Assembly (NCBI GenBank): GCA_913056315.1
Contig: CAJXMZ010000002.1
Location: 1-61,776, forward strand
DNA length: 61,776 bases
Source of the DNA: an uncultured Ectothiorhodospiraceae bacterium
GTDB lineage: Bacteria > Pseudomonadota > Gammaproteobacteria > Nitrococcales > Nitrococcaceae
Reading direction: 5' to 3'
Position numbers and translations under genes: made by a program
Notes under the pieces: model-generated
The model's input: the letters and a program-made list of their open reading frames with translations, nothing else
Databases searched by the model: none
What the model was told of the DNA's origin: nothing
In this document: positions 37,870-46,650 of the stretch, in pieces
Layout of the letters: each line of letters starts with the position of its first letter
Numbering within the stretch: the first letter of the stretch is position 1

Positions 37870-37892
37870 TAGTTTGGAAGTTTTCCAAACTA
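37870..37892. promoter_or_regulatory. Perfect 23-bp palindrome before the metal ABC transporter operon
   Basis: The arms TAGTTTGGAA (37870-37879) and TTCCAAACTA (37883-37892) are perfect 10-bp inverted repeats around a GTT centre. The palindrome ends directly against the AGAGGA ribosome binding site of the solute-binding-protein gene, 11 bp before its GTG start. The length and symmetry suit an operator for a dimeric metal-dependent repressor (MntR/DtxR or Fur/Zur type). It could also fold as an RNA hairpin that hides the ribosome binding site, or end the argG message, although no T tract follows. Confidence 0.6.
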
Positions 37893-37903
37893 GAGGATCG
37901 GCC

Positions 37904-38857
37904 GTGGTTTCAAAACTCGCCGGATTGTTGTTGGTCATGGGCTTGTCATTGACTAGTGCGCTGGCCAGCGCAACAACGTCACCGCCACCGGTGTTGGCGA
38001 CAACGGGCATGATTGCCGACCTAGCCGAGCGTGTGGGTGGCGAGTGTATTGCGGTGACTGGGTTAATGGGACCAGGTGTTGACCCGCATCTTTATCAACC
38101 GTCGGCCGCTGATGTGCGGCGTTTTCAGCATGCCGAGCTGGTGCTCTACAACGGATTGGGTTTGGAGGGTCAGCTCGATCCGGTGCTCAAGCGCTTTGGG
38201 CAGCGTCGGGTGACCTTGGCGGTGGCAGAGGCAGCCGCTACGAATGGTCCACGACAAACCCTGCCCAGTGCCGATGGCCGCAGCGTTGATCCGCATGTAT
38301 GGATGGATGCGCGGTTTTGGGCACAAGCAATCACCCCGGTGAGCCAGGCGCTAGCTGACGTTGCCCCCGACTGCGCTCAGGCGATCGAGGCCCGCGCGCA
38401 GCGCTACCGCCGCGAGCTATTGGCCCTTGATCAATGGATGGCCGAGTCGATTGCCACCATCCCGTCTGCTCAGCGTATTTTAATGACCGCTCACGATGCA
38501 TTTGGCTATTTTGGCCGGGCCTATGACATTGAAGTGCGCGGTATCCAGGGTATTAGCACCTCGGCTGAAGCGGGCGTGGGCGATATTCAAGCCATGGCAA
38601 CGTTAATTCTCGAGCGCCAAGTACCGGCGGTGTTTGTTGAGAGCACGATTAATCCCCGCACGATCGAAGCCGTGATTGAAGCGGTGCGCGAGCGGGGCTT
38701 TCGGGTTAAAAAAGGCGGCATGCTCTACGGGGATGCCCTAGGCCAGCCCGGCACACCCGTGGATACCTTGGTGGGTATGCTCAGTTATAACGTGCAAACA
38801 ATCACTCAAGCCCTGGGGGGTACCCCTAGACCTTTGCCAGCGATAGTCCTGCCATGA
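37904..38857 (+). CDS. Mn/Zn-type ABC transporter, solute-binding protein
   Basis: A 317-residue periplasmic metal-binding protein (TroA/ZnuA family). The signal peptide runs LAGLLLVMGLSLTSALASA. Metal ligands are seen in DPHLYQP, DPHVWMD and TAHDAFGYFGRAYDI, with the ISTSAEAGVGDIQ and FVESTINPRT segments characteristic of Mn/Fe-type members. It lacks the His-rich loop usual in ZnuA. The GTG start is chosen because AGAGGA lies 6-7 nt upstream and the signal peptide begins there; the frame reads further upstream into argG. It overlaps the ATPase gene by 4 nt. Manganese is the favoured substrate, given the Mn-type SodA. Confidence 0.9.
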   Translation: MVSKLAGLLLVMGLSLTSALASATTSPPPVLATTGMIADLAERVGGECIAVTGLMGPGVDPHLYQPSAADVRRFQHAELVLYNGLGLEGQLDPVLKRFGQRRVTLAVAEAAATNGPRQTLPSADGRSVDPHVWMDARFWAQAITPVSQALADVAPDCAQAIEARAQRYRRELLALDQWMAESIATIPSAQRILMTAHDAFGYFGRAYDIEVRGIQGISTSAEAGVGDIQAMATLILERQVPAVFVESTINPRTIEAVIEAVRERGFRVKKGGMLYGDALGQPGTPVDTLVGMLSYNVQTITQALGGTPRPLPAIVLP

Positions 38858-39654
38858 GTCATTCCCCGAGTGATCCGGATGTTCATCACGACCCCTCGAT
38901 TGCGCTGCATTTAGAGGATCTCACCGTGAGCTACGGTGAGCGCCCGGCGTTATGGGATATTGATCTCGACGTTCCCGCCGGGGTGATGGCTGGCATTATT
39001 GGCCCGAATGGCGCGGGTAAAAGCACATTAATTAAAGCCATCTTGGGTCTTGTGCCGGTGTCAGCGGGTCACATCCGCCTATTTGGCGAGCCCTATGGGC
39101 AACAACGCCGGCGGGTGGGGTATGTACCACAGCGCTCGAGTGTGGATTGGGAGTTTCCCACGACCGCGGTTGATGTGGTGACGATGGGTTTATATGGCCA
39201 GCTTAGTTGGTGGCGTTGGCCGGGCCGTGGTGAGCGTGATCAAGCTTTGCGTGCGCTCGAGCAGGTCTCAATGGAGTCACTCGCTGATCGTCAGATTAGC
39301 GAGCTGTCTGGCGGCCAGCAGCAGCGCGTGTTTATTGCCCGGGCGTTGGTTCAAAACCCCGACATTCTGTTGCTCGATGAACCCATGGCCGGTGTGGATG
39401 CAACCACAGAGCGGCAAATTATTGATTTATTGCGCCGCTTACGCGATGACGGGCGCACGGTGATTGTGGTTCACCATGATTTACAAACGGTGCAGCGCTA
39501 TTTTGATTGGTTGGCGTTTTTAAACGTGCGCATCATTGCTGCGGGCGCGCTGGAGCATGTCTACACCGCCAATAACCTACGCCGGGCGTATGGCGGTCAA
39601 GTTGCTCTTTTAGACGAGGCGCAAAACCGCCCGAACGCGCCCAGCGATGCTTAG
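38854..39654 (+). CDS. Mn/Zn-type ABC transporter, ATPase
   Basis: A 266-residue cytoplasmic ATPase of the metal importer. It has Walker A GPNGAGKST, the Q-loop in YVPQRSSVDWEFP, signature ELSGGQQQRVFIARAL, Walker B ILLLDEPMAGVD and the switch His in VIVVHHDLQ. The VPQRSSVDWEFP segment is typical of Mn/Fe-type (MntB/SitB) ATPases. It overlaps both neighbours (ATGA upstream and 8 bp with the permease). Confidence 0.93.
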   Translation: MSHSPSDPDVHHDPSIALHLEDLTVSYGERPALWDIDLDVPAGVMAGIIGPNGAGKSTLIKAILGLVPVSAGHIRLFGEPYGQQRRRVGYVPQRSSVDWEFPTTAVDVVTMGLYGQLSWWRWPGRGERDQALRALEQVSMESLADRQISELSGGQQQRVFIARALVQNPDILLLDEPMAGVDATTERQIIDLLRRLRDDGRTVIVVHHDLQTVQRYFDWLAFLNVRIIAAGALEHVYTANNLRRAYGGQVALLDEAQNRPNAPSDA

Positions 39655-40801
39655 CTTTTTAACTGACTACACGTTGCAAAATGTCATGATCGGGGCAGCC
39701 CTGATTGGCATTATTAGCGGCGTGCTGGGTTGCTTTGCAGTGCTTCGTCGACAAAGCCTGCTGGGCGATACGCTCTCGCATGCTGCCCTTCCCGGGGTGT
39801 GCTTGGGCTTTTTATGGGCGGGCAGTCGGTCTATGGAAAGCCTCATGGCCGGGGCTTTATTCAGTGGCGCTGTGGCCACCGTGATAATGCTTACGCTGAC
39901 GCGGCGCACCCGATTAAAAATGGATGCCGCGCTCGCGGTAACGCTAAGCCTGGGCTTTGCTTTGGGTGTGGTGTTGCTTACCTTTATTCAAAATCGGGGT
40001 GGAGCTGCTCAAGCCGGGCTCGATAGCTTCTTATTTGGTCAGGCCGCCGCGACGGTGCGTGGCGATCTCTATCCCATGGCGGTCATTGTCTTAATCGGGT
40101 TGAGTTTGGTCGTGGTGTTTTGGAAGCCACTCAAACTTATGACCTTTGATCCAGAGTATGCCGCGGTAAGTGGCTTGCCCGTGCGCCTGCTTGAGCTTTT
40201 TCTCACCGGCATGATCGCCTTGGCCGTGGTGGTGGGGCTGCAAATGGTGGGGGTGATTTTAATGACCGCCATGGTCATTGCCCCGGGGGCGGCGGCGCGG
40301 CAGTGGTCGGGTAGTTTGTTAGGGATGTTGTTATTAGCGGCATTTTTTGGCGCGACGGCCGGGATCAGTGGCGGGGTGATTAGTGCGCTGGCGCCGGGGC
40401 TTTCAACGGGTCCGGTGGTGGTTTTGGTTGCTAGCGCGATTGCCTTATTTTCCTTGTTGTTTGCCCCGCAGCGTGGCCTGATTCCAAGCCGCTGGCGGCG
40501 TCGCCATAAGCGCAGTCATACCTCCAGTGATCGTATTTTGCTTACCGTCTACGAACTGGCTCGCGAACATGGGGATTGGTCCTATCGCGTCGAACAAGGC
40601 GCGGTTGATGCCTATTACGGTATGGTTACTGAGCCGCTGTTACAGGCGTTGGCGCAACGTGATTTGCTCAAGGCCGCTGATCACATGCCGGATGAAGGCC
40701 CGCATTGGCAACTGACCCAAAGCGGGTGTGAATACGCCGCGGCGCGCTCGCGCGACCAAAGCCGCACGCGCCGCCTGCGCCAAGTCGAACGTCCGGCATG
40801 A
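39647..40801 (+). CDS. Mn/Zn-type ABC permease with C-terminal winged-helix-like domain
   Basis: 384 residues. Residues about 1-280 are an ABC-3 family metal permease with eight or nine membrane helices (NVMIGAALIGIISGVLGCFAV, RQSLLGDTLSHAALPG). Residues 285-384 form an extra soluble cytoplasmic domain absent from ordinary permeases. It opens with basic RRHKRSHTSSDR, then ILLTVYELAREHG and TEPLLQALAQRDLLK helices and a wing-like HWQLTQSGCEYA segment, resembling a winged helix-turn-helix of the DtxR/MarR kind. Chlamydial YtgCR is a known permease-DtxR repressor fusion; here only the DNA-binding-like part appears present. It overlaps the next permease gene by 4 nt. Confidence 0.88.
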   Translation: MLSFLTDYTLQNVMIGAALIGIISGVLGCFAVLRRQSLLGDTLSHAALPGVCLGFLWAGSRSMESLMAGALFSGAVATVIMLTLTRRTRLKMDAALAVTLSLGFALGVVLLTFIQNRGGAAQAGLDSFLFGQAAATVRGDLYPMAVIVLIGLSLVVVFWKPLKLMTFDPEYAAVSGLPVRLLELFLTGMIALAVVVGLQMVGVILMTAMVIAPGAAARQWSGSLLGMLLLAAFFGATAGISGGVISALAPGLSTGPVVVLVASAIALFSLLFAPQRGLIPSRWRRRHKRSHTSSDRILLTVYELAREHGDWSYRVEQGAVDAYYGMVTEPLLQALAQRDLLKAADHMPDEGPHWQLTQSGCEYAAARSRDQSRTRRLRQVERPA

Positions 40802-41694
40802 GTTTAGTCGACCCCACCATTGCGATTTTAATCACCGGCGCGTTGGTCGGCATGACCGGGGCGTTGCTGGGGAGCTTTTTGGTCTTGCGTGGCAACAGTA
40901 TGTTGGCCGATGCCATTAGTCATTCGATTCTTTTTGGCATTGCGGTGGCTTGGCTTTTAACCGGGCAAACCAGTGGCCCGGTGCAAATCATTGGCGCGGC
41001 ACTCAGCGGGGTGTTGGCGGTCTTTTTAATTGAGTTGCTCACGCGCACACGGCGCTTACGTGACGATGCGGCCATCGGTTTGGTGTTTCCGGCACTGTTT
41101 TCTGCTGGCGTGGTGTTAATTAACGTCTACGCCCGCGATGTGCATTTAGATGAACACACCGTGTTGCTAGGTGAAATTGGCTTTGTTTGGCTCGACACAC
41201 TCACCATTGCAGGCATGGAAATACCGCGAGCCATGCTCACCCTGAGCGTGATGTTATTGGTTGATGCGCTGTTTGTGTTGGCGTTTTTTAAGACACTCAA
41301 GCTTGCCACGTTTGATGCCGACTTAGCGCGGGTCCTTGGGCTGATGCCAGGCCTGATTTTTTATGCGCATTTATCCTTACTCAGTGGCACGGCAGTCGCG
41401 GCATTTGATGCGGTCGGCGTGGTGCTATTTATTAGTTTTGTGGTGGTGCCGCCGGCTGCGGCGTATTTGGTCACGCAACGATTGGTGAGTTTAATTGCAC
41501 TGGCCATGTTGATTGCCGCCGCCAGCGCGCCGATTGGTTATTGGATGGCGGTGTGGCTGGATGTCTCAATCGGTGGAATGATGGCGCTGAGTACGGGGGG
41601 TTTTCTACTGCTGGCTTATTGTTGGCGGCGGTTGAGGGATCACCGCCATTATCGCTCGCGCTCACTTGAACCACCCCCCGCCTCATCGGCGTAG
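40798..41694 (+). CDS. Mn/Zn-type ABC transporter, second permease
   Basis: A 298-residue ABC-3 family permease with about eight or nine membrane helices. Motifs are ALVGMTGALLGSFLVLRGNSMLADAISHS and VVPPAAAYLV. It lacks the soluble domain of its partner. Two different permeases in one operon are usual for MntABCD/SitABCD-type importers and point to a heterodimeric channel. The 3' end overlaps the convergent nth gene by 46 bp. Confidence 0.91.
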   Translation: MSLVDPTIAILITGALVGMTGALLGSFLVLRGNSMLADAISHSILFGIAVAWLLTGQTSGPVQIIGAALSGVLAVFLIELLTRTRRLRDDAAIGLVFPALFSAGVVLINVYARDVHLDEHTVLLGEIGFVWLDTLTIAGMEIPRAMLTLSVMLLVDALFVLAFFKTLKLATFDADLARVLGLMPGLIFYAHLSLLSGTAVAAFDAVGVVLFISFVVVPPAAAYLVTQRLVSLIALAMLIAAASAPIGYWMAVWLDVSIGGMMALSTGGFLLLAYCWRRLRDHRHYRSRSLEPPPASSA

Positions 41695-42323
41695 CGATGA
41701 CGATCGGCAAACTCGCATAGATCATAAATTGGGCAGGCCCCGCAACGCGGCCGGCGTGCAACGCAAATGTAGCGTCCATGCAAAATAAGCCAGTGATGGG
41801 CGTTATATAAAAACGCCTTTGGCACCCAACGCAGCAGCCGATCCTCAACCTCGCGTACCGTTTTACCCCGAGCAATTCCGGTACGGTTAGCCACCCGATC
41901 AATGTGCGTATCGACGGCCATGGTGGGCTCACCAAACGCGGTGTTCAGCACGACATTGGCGGTTTTTCGCCCTACGCCGGGTAGCGCTTCGAGGGCTTGG
42001 CGCTGGGCGGGTACCTCGCCATCGTGCTCGTCCACCAATGCCTGACAAGTCGCCATAATGTTTTTGGCTTTGCTGTTGAATAGACCAATTGTGCGGATGT
42101 GTTGCTTAACCTGGGCTTCGCCCAGCGCCAAGATGGCGGCAGGCGTATTGGCCCGCGCGAACAAAGGCGCAGTGGCTTTGTTAACGCTTCGGTCCGTGGC
42201 TTGGGCGGATAAAATTACCGCGATGAGTAATTCAAATGCCGAGTTGTAGGCCAGTTCGGTGGTTGGGTTGGGATTCGCCTCGGCAAGCCGGGCGAAGATT
42301 GCGTGGCGCTTAGCGGCATTCAT
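41649..42323 (-). CDS. nth: Endonuclease III
   Basis: A 224-residue base-excision repair glycosylase/AP lyase for oxidised pyrimidines. The helix-hairpin-helix is LPGVGRKTANVVLN with the catalytic Lys, and the catalytic Asp is in VDTHIDRVANR. The 4Fe-4S cluster ligands are in CVARRPRCGACPIYDLC (C-X6-C-X2-C-X5-C). It is last in the run shikimate kinase-like, metG, rsxB, nth, 2 bp after rsxB. Confidence 0.96.
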   Translation of the reverse strand: MNAAKRHAIFARLAEANPNPTTELAYNSAFELLIAVILSAQATDRSVNKATAPLFARANTPAAILALGEAQVKQHIRTIGLFNSKAKNIMATCQALVDEHDGEVPAQRQALEALPGVGRKTANVVLNTAFGEPTMAVDTHIDRVANRTGIARGKTVREVEDRLLRWVPKAFLYNAHHWLILHGRYICVARRPRCGACPIYDLCEFADRHRYADEAGGGSSERER

Positions 42324-42325
42324 GG

Positions 42326-43003
42326 TCAGTTAGGCGAATTTTTGGCTTTGCGCCGCTCGCGAGCGCGCTCGAGTGCGGCTTGAGCTACCGCACGGCGTTG
42401 CTCACGATTGGGCAGTGCGCTGGCATCGGCTGACGTGGGGTTTTGTCGCGCGTGGCGATCGGCGCGGCGTTGTCGGCGACGCTCGGCCTGCGCGGCTTTG
42501 CGTTTTGCCAAGCGTTGGTTACGGTTTTGATAGGCCCTGCGCGCTTGATCGCGACGGGCTTGTTGCTGCGCTACAGGCTCAACGTCACGCTGTGTGGGGT
42601 GCATTTCAATGCAGTCGACTGGGCAAGGCGCTAGGCACAAATCACAACCCGTGCAGGCCTCGGTGATTACCGTGTGCATGAGCTGCCGGGCGCCGACAAT
42701 GGCGTCCACTGGGCAGGCCTGAATACATTTGGTACAGCCAATACAAACCGTTTCATCAATCCAAGCCACTCGGGCGGGTAAGGTCTCGCCATGGGCCCGG
42801 TTAAGCGGCTTGCTTGGCTGGTTGAGCAGCGCGGCAAGGGCATCGACACCGCTTTGTCCACCGGGGGGGCATTGATTGATGTCAGCCTCGCCGTTAGCGA
42901 TGGCTTGCGCATACGGAAAACACCCGGGGTAGCCGCATTGCTCGCAGTGGGTTTGCGGCAGCAAAGCATCAATTTGCCAGGTGGTCTCGTCGGTCGTGCT
43001 CAT
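42326..43003 (-). CDS. rsxB: RsxB/RnfB-type ferredoxin without membrane anchor
   Basis: 225 residues. The N-terminal 4Fe-4S domain ([16 protein letters not shown] and QCPPGG) is followed by two classical clusters ([16 protein letters not shown] and [16 protein letters not shown]). The N-terminal membrane helix of E. coli RsxB is missing; the protein starts directly at the iron-sulfur domain. After about residue 138 there is a long, strongly basic helical tail ([17 protein letters not shown]). No other rnf/rsx subunit gene is adjacent. It may act as a soluble electron carrier. It overlaps metG by 4 nt and precedes nth, an iron-sulfur enzyme. Confidence 0.88.
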   Translation of the reverse strand: MSTTDETTWQIDALLPQTHCEQCGYPGCFPYAQAIANGEADINQCPPGGQSGVDALAALLNQPSKPLNRAHGETLPARVAWIDETVCIGCTKCIQACPVDAIVGARQLMHTVITEACTGCDLCLAPCPVDCIEMHPTQRDVEPVAQQQARRDQARRAYQNRNQRLAKRKAAQAERRRQRRADRHARQNPTSADASALPNREQRRAVAQAALERARERRKAKNSPN

Positions 43004-44652
43004 GTGGGTTTTAGATTGTCGCGTGACTCACTCACCATGGCTTCGATGGCAGCTGGGTCAACGCGGGTGACCAGTGGTTTAAATGCATTGAGCTGGTGAT
43101 CAAGCAACGGCTGCCCGGCATCGCTCCAATCCATAGGCGCTGTGTTGAGAAACTCCTCAGCGGCTGCGGCGGTGTCTGGCAGTACCGGTTTGAGATACAG
43201 CATGAGCAGTCGAAACAGGTTAATCCCGGTGGTGCACACCGTGTGCACTGCGTCGGCCTGATCGGGGTCTTTGGCTAGCACCCAAGGCTTTTTCTCATCG
43301 ATGTATTGATTGGCTTCATCCGCCAGCGCCATGACTTCCCGAATGACGCGCGCATATTCGCGCTGCTCATACAGTAGGGCAATGCTTTGGGCATGCGCGC
43401 TGGTGTGGCGGAATAAATCCGGCGCATCGAGCCGCGGGCCGAGTTGGCCATCAAAGCGCTTGTGGATAAAGCCCGCACAGCGGCTAGCAATGTTGACTAA
43501 CTTACCGACGAGGTCGGCGTTAACCCGTTGGGTGAAGTCTTCAAGGCTTAGATCGATGTCGTGGACACCGTTACCGAGTTTGGCTGCAAAGTAATAGCGT
43601 AGATATTCGGGGTTGAGATGACGCAGGTAGGTATCGGCCATAATAAATGTGCCGCGCGATTTTGACATTTTGGCGCCATCGACAGTTAAAAAGCCGTGCG
43701 CGCAAACCCGCGTGGGCGTGCGAAAGCCTGCGCCACTGAGCATGGCCGGCCAAAACAGCGCATGAAAGTAAACGATGTCTTTGCCGATGAAGTGGTAGAG
43801 CTCGGCAGTGGAGTCTTGTCCCCACCACTGATCAAAGTCCATGCCCTGCCGATTGCAGAGGTCTTTAAAGCTGGCCATGTAACCAATCGGCGCATCCAGC
43901 CAGACATAAAAGTATTTACCGGGGGCGTCGGGTATTTCAAAGCCAAAATACGGTGCGTCACGCGAGATATCCCAGGCCCTGAGCCCAGCATCAAACCACT
44001 CTTGGAGTTTGTTGGCGACTTCGTCTTGTAGCCCCTCGCTAGCGGCCCACTCACGTAGCATGGGCTCAAAGTCTTGCAAGCGAAAAAAGTAATGTTCTGA
44101 GGCTTTTTCGACTGGCGCTTCGCCAGAGATAACAGACACCGGGTTAACCAGCTCATCGGGTGAGTAGCTTGCTCCGCAGGCCTCGCAGTTATCGCCATAT
44201 TGATCGCTGGCATGGCAGCGCGGGCAGGTACCCTTGATGTAGCGATCGGGTAAGAACATGCCCTCATGGGCGTCGTAGGCTTGGGTAATGGTTTGCCGGT
44301 CAATCCAGCCGCCATCACGCAAGCGGGTATAGATAAGTTCTGCGAACTCGCGGTTTTCGCTCGAGTGGGTTGTGTAGTAGTTATCAAACCCAATATTAAA
44401 ACCAGCAAAATCTTGTCGATGCGCCTTTCCCACTTGCTCGATTAACGCTTCGGGCGTTATGCCCAGCTCGCGCGCTTTGAGCATAATCGGGGTGCCGTGC
44501 GCATCGTCAGCGCAAACATACCAACACGCATTGCCCTGCAGGCGCTGAAAGCGCACCCAGATGTCAGTTTGGATGTACTCAACCAAGTGGCCTAGGTGAA
44601 TCGGGCCATTGGCATAGGGCAGGGCACTGGTTACCAGTATCTTGCGGGTCAT
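43000..44652 (-). CDS. metG: Methionyl-tRNA synthetase, short form
   Basis: 550 residues. This class I synthetase has the signature [12 protein letters not shown] (HIGH-like), the zinc-knuckle pairs [17 protein letters not shown], and KMSKSRGTF. It ends just after the anticodon-binding helical domain ([18 protein letters not shown]) and lacks the about 110-residue C-terminal dimerisation/tRNA-binding domain of E. coli MetG (677 residues). The stop overlaps the rsxB start (ATGA), so this looks like a natural short form rather than a frameshift in the window. The gene upstream (shikimate-kinase-like) is 32 bp away. Confidence 0.95.
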   Translation of the reverse strand: MTRKILVTSALPYANGPIHLGHLVEYIQTDIWVRFQRLQGNACWYVCADDAHGTPIMLKARELGITPEALIEQVGKAHRQDFAGFNIGFDNYYTTHSSENREFAELIYTRLRDGGWIDRQTITQAYDAHEGMFLPDRYIKGTCPRCHASDQYGDNCEACGASYSPDELVNPVSVISGEAPVEKASEHYFFRLQDFEPMLREWAASEGLQDEVANKLQEWFDAGLRAWDISRDAPYFGFEIPDAPGKYFYVWLDAPIGYMASFKDLCNRQGMDFDQWWGQDSTAELYHFIGKDIVYFHALFWPAMLSGAGFRTPTRVCAHGFLTVDGAKMSKSRGTFIMADTYLRHLNPEYLRYYFAAKLGNGVHDIDLSLEDFTQRVNADLVGKLVNIASRCAGFIHKRFDGQLGPRLDAPDLFRHTSAHAQSIALLYEQREYARVIREVMALADEANQYIDEKKPWVLAKDPDQADAVHTVCTTGINLFRLLMLYLKPVLPDTAAAAEEFLNTAPMDWSDAGQPLLDHQLNAFKPLVTRVDPAAIEAMVSESRDNLKPT

Positions 44653-44684
44653 GGACGCTCCGCGCAGTCGCTTCTAGAAACCGC

Positions 44685-45224
44685 CTAGTATGCCAGAGCT
44701 GGCGGCAAGAGATGGGCCGCACTCAGCGCCTGTTCGATGGCGGTGGTGGCTTGTTCTTCATTGGCTTGGCTTACATCAACGCTAATCTCAGCGTACTGCC
44801 GATACAAAGCGTCGCGCTCGGCATAGAGCTCAGCCATGCTCTGGCCAGCTGCCCGGGCAATGCCGCGGGTATTAAAGTTATGTACGCGTGCAGCAATGAC
44901 CGCAAGCTCGACATATAAATGCACGATAACGCCGTGCGCTTGCAGCGCGGCCATGGCCTTTGCGCTATAGACTGCGCTGCCGCCAGTGGCAATCACATGA
45001 CGATCACAGACTAGGTCTGCTAGCAATTCGGCTTCGATTTCACGTAACGCTTGATGGCCTTGGTGGTCAACAATGGTCTGCAAAGACACACCTTGATCGG
45101 TTTCAATGAGCGTGTCGGTATCGGTAAAACCCAGACCTAAACGTTGGGCCAGACGCTGGCCAACCGTGCTTTTGCCAGCGCCGGGCATGCCAATTAAAAC
45201 GATGTTGTTGCGCGCTGTTGTCAT
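44685..45224 (-). CDS. Shikimate kinase family protein, variant
   Basis: A 179-residue P-loop kinase with Walker A GMPGAGKST, FTDTDTLIE (the shikimate-binding Asp in canonical enzymes) and ALREIEAELL with the expected Arg. Two features differ from standard AroK: the GGG substrate motif reads ATGGSAV, and the lid region is NFNTRGIARAAGQSMAELYAER. It could be the cell's shikimate kinase or a relative with another acceptor. The ATG at 45224 matches the family N-terminus; the longer frame upstream does not. It is first in the run leading to metG, rsxB and nth. Confidence 0.75.
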   Translation of the reverse strand: MTTARNNIVLIGMPGAGKSTVGQRLAQRLGLGFTDTDTLIETDQGVSLQTIVDHQGHQALREIEAELLADLVCDRHVIATGGSAVYSAKAMAALQAHGVIVHLYVELAVIAARVHNFNTRGIARAAGQSMAELYAERDALYRQYAEISVDVSQANEEQATTAIEQALSAAHLLPPALAY

Positions 45225-45347
45225 GGGTGCAATGTGCCGCAGGCGCGGGGTGCCGGCAACCCTTAGCGTGGCCATCGACCATGCAGTGTATTTCGCGCCT
45301 CGCGCCCGCCGGGTAGACTAGCGGTTTTATTCAACGGACCAAGACTT

Positions 45348-45914
45348 ATGGCAATTAAATCTGATCGCTGGATTCGTGAGATGGCCGCTGGCGGCATGAT
45401 TGAGCCTTTTGAGGCCGGTCAGGTGCGCGACAATGCTGCCGGTGATCGCATGATTTCCTATGGCACCTCAAGCTATGGCTACGATGTGCGGTGTGCTGAT
45501 CACTTTAAAATCTTTACCAACATCAACTCAGCAGTTGTCGACCCGAAGGGGTTTGATGAAGGCAGTTTTGTTGATGTGCGCTCAGATGTTTGCATCATCC
45601 CGCCCAACAGCTTTGCTCTGGCCAGTACCGTTGAGTACTTTCGTATTCCGCGCAACGTGCTAACCATTTGCTTAGGCAAATCCACTTACGCTCGTTGCGG
45701 AATCATCGTTAACGTCACGCCGCTCGAACCCGAATGGGAAGGGCATGTGACGTTGGAGTTTTCAAACACCACGACCTTGCCGGCGAAAATCTATGCCAAT
45801 GAGGGCGTCGCGCAAATGTTGTTTTTGGAGTCTGACGAGGTCTGCGAGCAATCCTATAAAGACCGCGCCGGCAAATATATGGGGCAGCGCGGGGTTACTT
45901 TGCCTCGGCCGTAG
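45348..45914 (+). CDS. dcd: dCTP deaminase
   Basis: A 188-residue trimeric enzyme converting dCTP to dUTP, the main dTMP supply route in many Gammaproteobacteria. Hallmarks are [69 protein letters not shown] (catalytic Glu) and the C-terminal [11 protein letters not shown]. The 3' end overlaps the DUF3108 gene by 20 bp. Confidence 0.97.
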   Translation: MAIKSDRWIREMAAGGMIEPFEAGQVRDNAAGDRMISYGTSSYGYDVRCADHFKIFTNINSAVVDPKGFDEGSFVDVRSDVCIIPPNSFALASTVEYFRIPRNVLTICLGKSTYARCGIIVNVTPLEPEWEGHVTLEFSNTTTLPAKIYANEGVAQMLFLESDEVCEQSYKDRAGKYMGQRGVTLPRP

Positions 45915-46650
45915 TGATGTCCATACCCTCAACCCCGGTGAGGGCAAGGCGAAAGTTCAACCCGCCGTCCTCCCACTGCTCGACCTGAACGGCTAGGTAG
46001 TCCAGTTCGGGCGCACACCACAAGTGGGTCTCGCGATCGCTGTCTGTATCGCGCCGGCGTATGTGTAGGGCACGAAAGCGGCCCGCCGGCGTTTCAATGG
46101 TCTGCTCGCCTTCAATGGTGAGTAAATAGGTCTTGAGTCGCCCGCCATCGGCAATGCGATAGGTCAAACGCGCTTGGCCTGGGTCGCGGTTGGCGAGGTC
46201 ATGCATGAGTTGCAGCGGGCTAATCACCCGATCGATGGTGTCGGGGGTAATGTCCATACGCCACGGATAGGCGGCCACATCATTTAGCACTTCAAGGGCT
46301 TGCCAATCAAAGCGCAGTTCTGCGCGGCGGGCTTTGTCATCACCCCGGCGCTCGTAGTGATAGGTCGTTGGTTGAAAGCCCGTGTCAACAATTTTGCCGC
46401 GGCTACGCTCAATGACTTCGCTTGATACCATTAATCGAGCAACGCCGACGGCGGTGGTGCGCAAGCGATAGTCATAGTATCCAGGAACAGGTTGCCGAAA
46501 ACGCAGGGTGGCGCGACCCATGGTGAGCCCGGCTTTTTCAACACCGTAATAGGCATCGAAATCGGGCGGCGGTTGGGCAAACGCGCTGCAGGCTAGCAAC
46601 GCGCTGCTCAACAGTAATCCCAAGCCTAGGCATCCCCTGTTCATTGGCAT
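45895..46650 (-). CDS. DUF3108 family periplasmic protein
   Basis: About 251 residues with a signal peptide ([19 protein letters not shown]). The mature region is a beta-rich DUF3108 domain ([46 protein letters not shown]), a fold related to lipid- or glycan-handling envelope proteins; no function is established. The start overlaps the purN stop (TGATG); a TTG one codon earlier and an ATG three codons later are alternatives. The purM-purN-DUF3108 order is common in related bacteria. Confidence 0.87.
   Translation of the reverse strand: MPMNRGCLGLGLLLSSALLACSAFAQPPPDFDAYYGVEKAGLTMGRATLRFRQPVPGYYDYRLRTTAVGVARLMVSSEVIERSRGKIVDTGFQPTTYHYERRGDDKARRAELRFDWQALEVLNDVAAYPWRMDITPDTIDRVISPLQLMHDLANRDPGQARLTYRIADGGRLKTYLLTIEGEQTIETPAGRFRALHIRRRDTDSDRETHLWCAPELDYLAVQVEQWEDGGLNFRLALTGVEGMDITTAEAK

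Noticed and set aside
37837-37903. argG intrinsic terminator formed by the 37870-37892 palindrome
   Set aside because: The hairpin is AT-rich and is followed by a purine-rich ribosome binding site rather than a T run; an operator or leader hairpin is more likely.
43461-43469. TGTGGATAA, a perfect DnaA-box sequence (reverse orientation), with a near match TTATCCACG at 54163-54171
   Set aside because: Both are isolated, lie inside coding sequence (metG and proS) and are not clustered with AT-rich DNA or replication genes; chance occurrence is likely.
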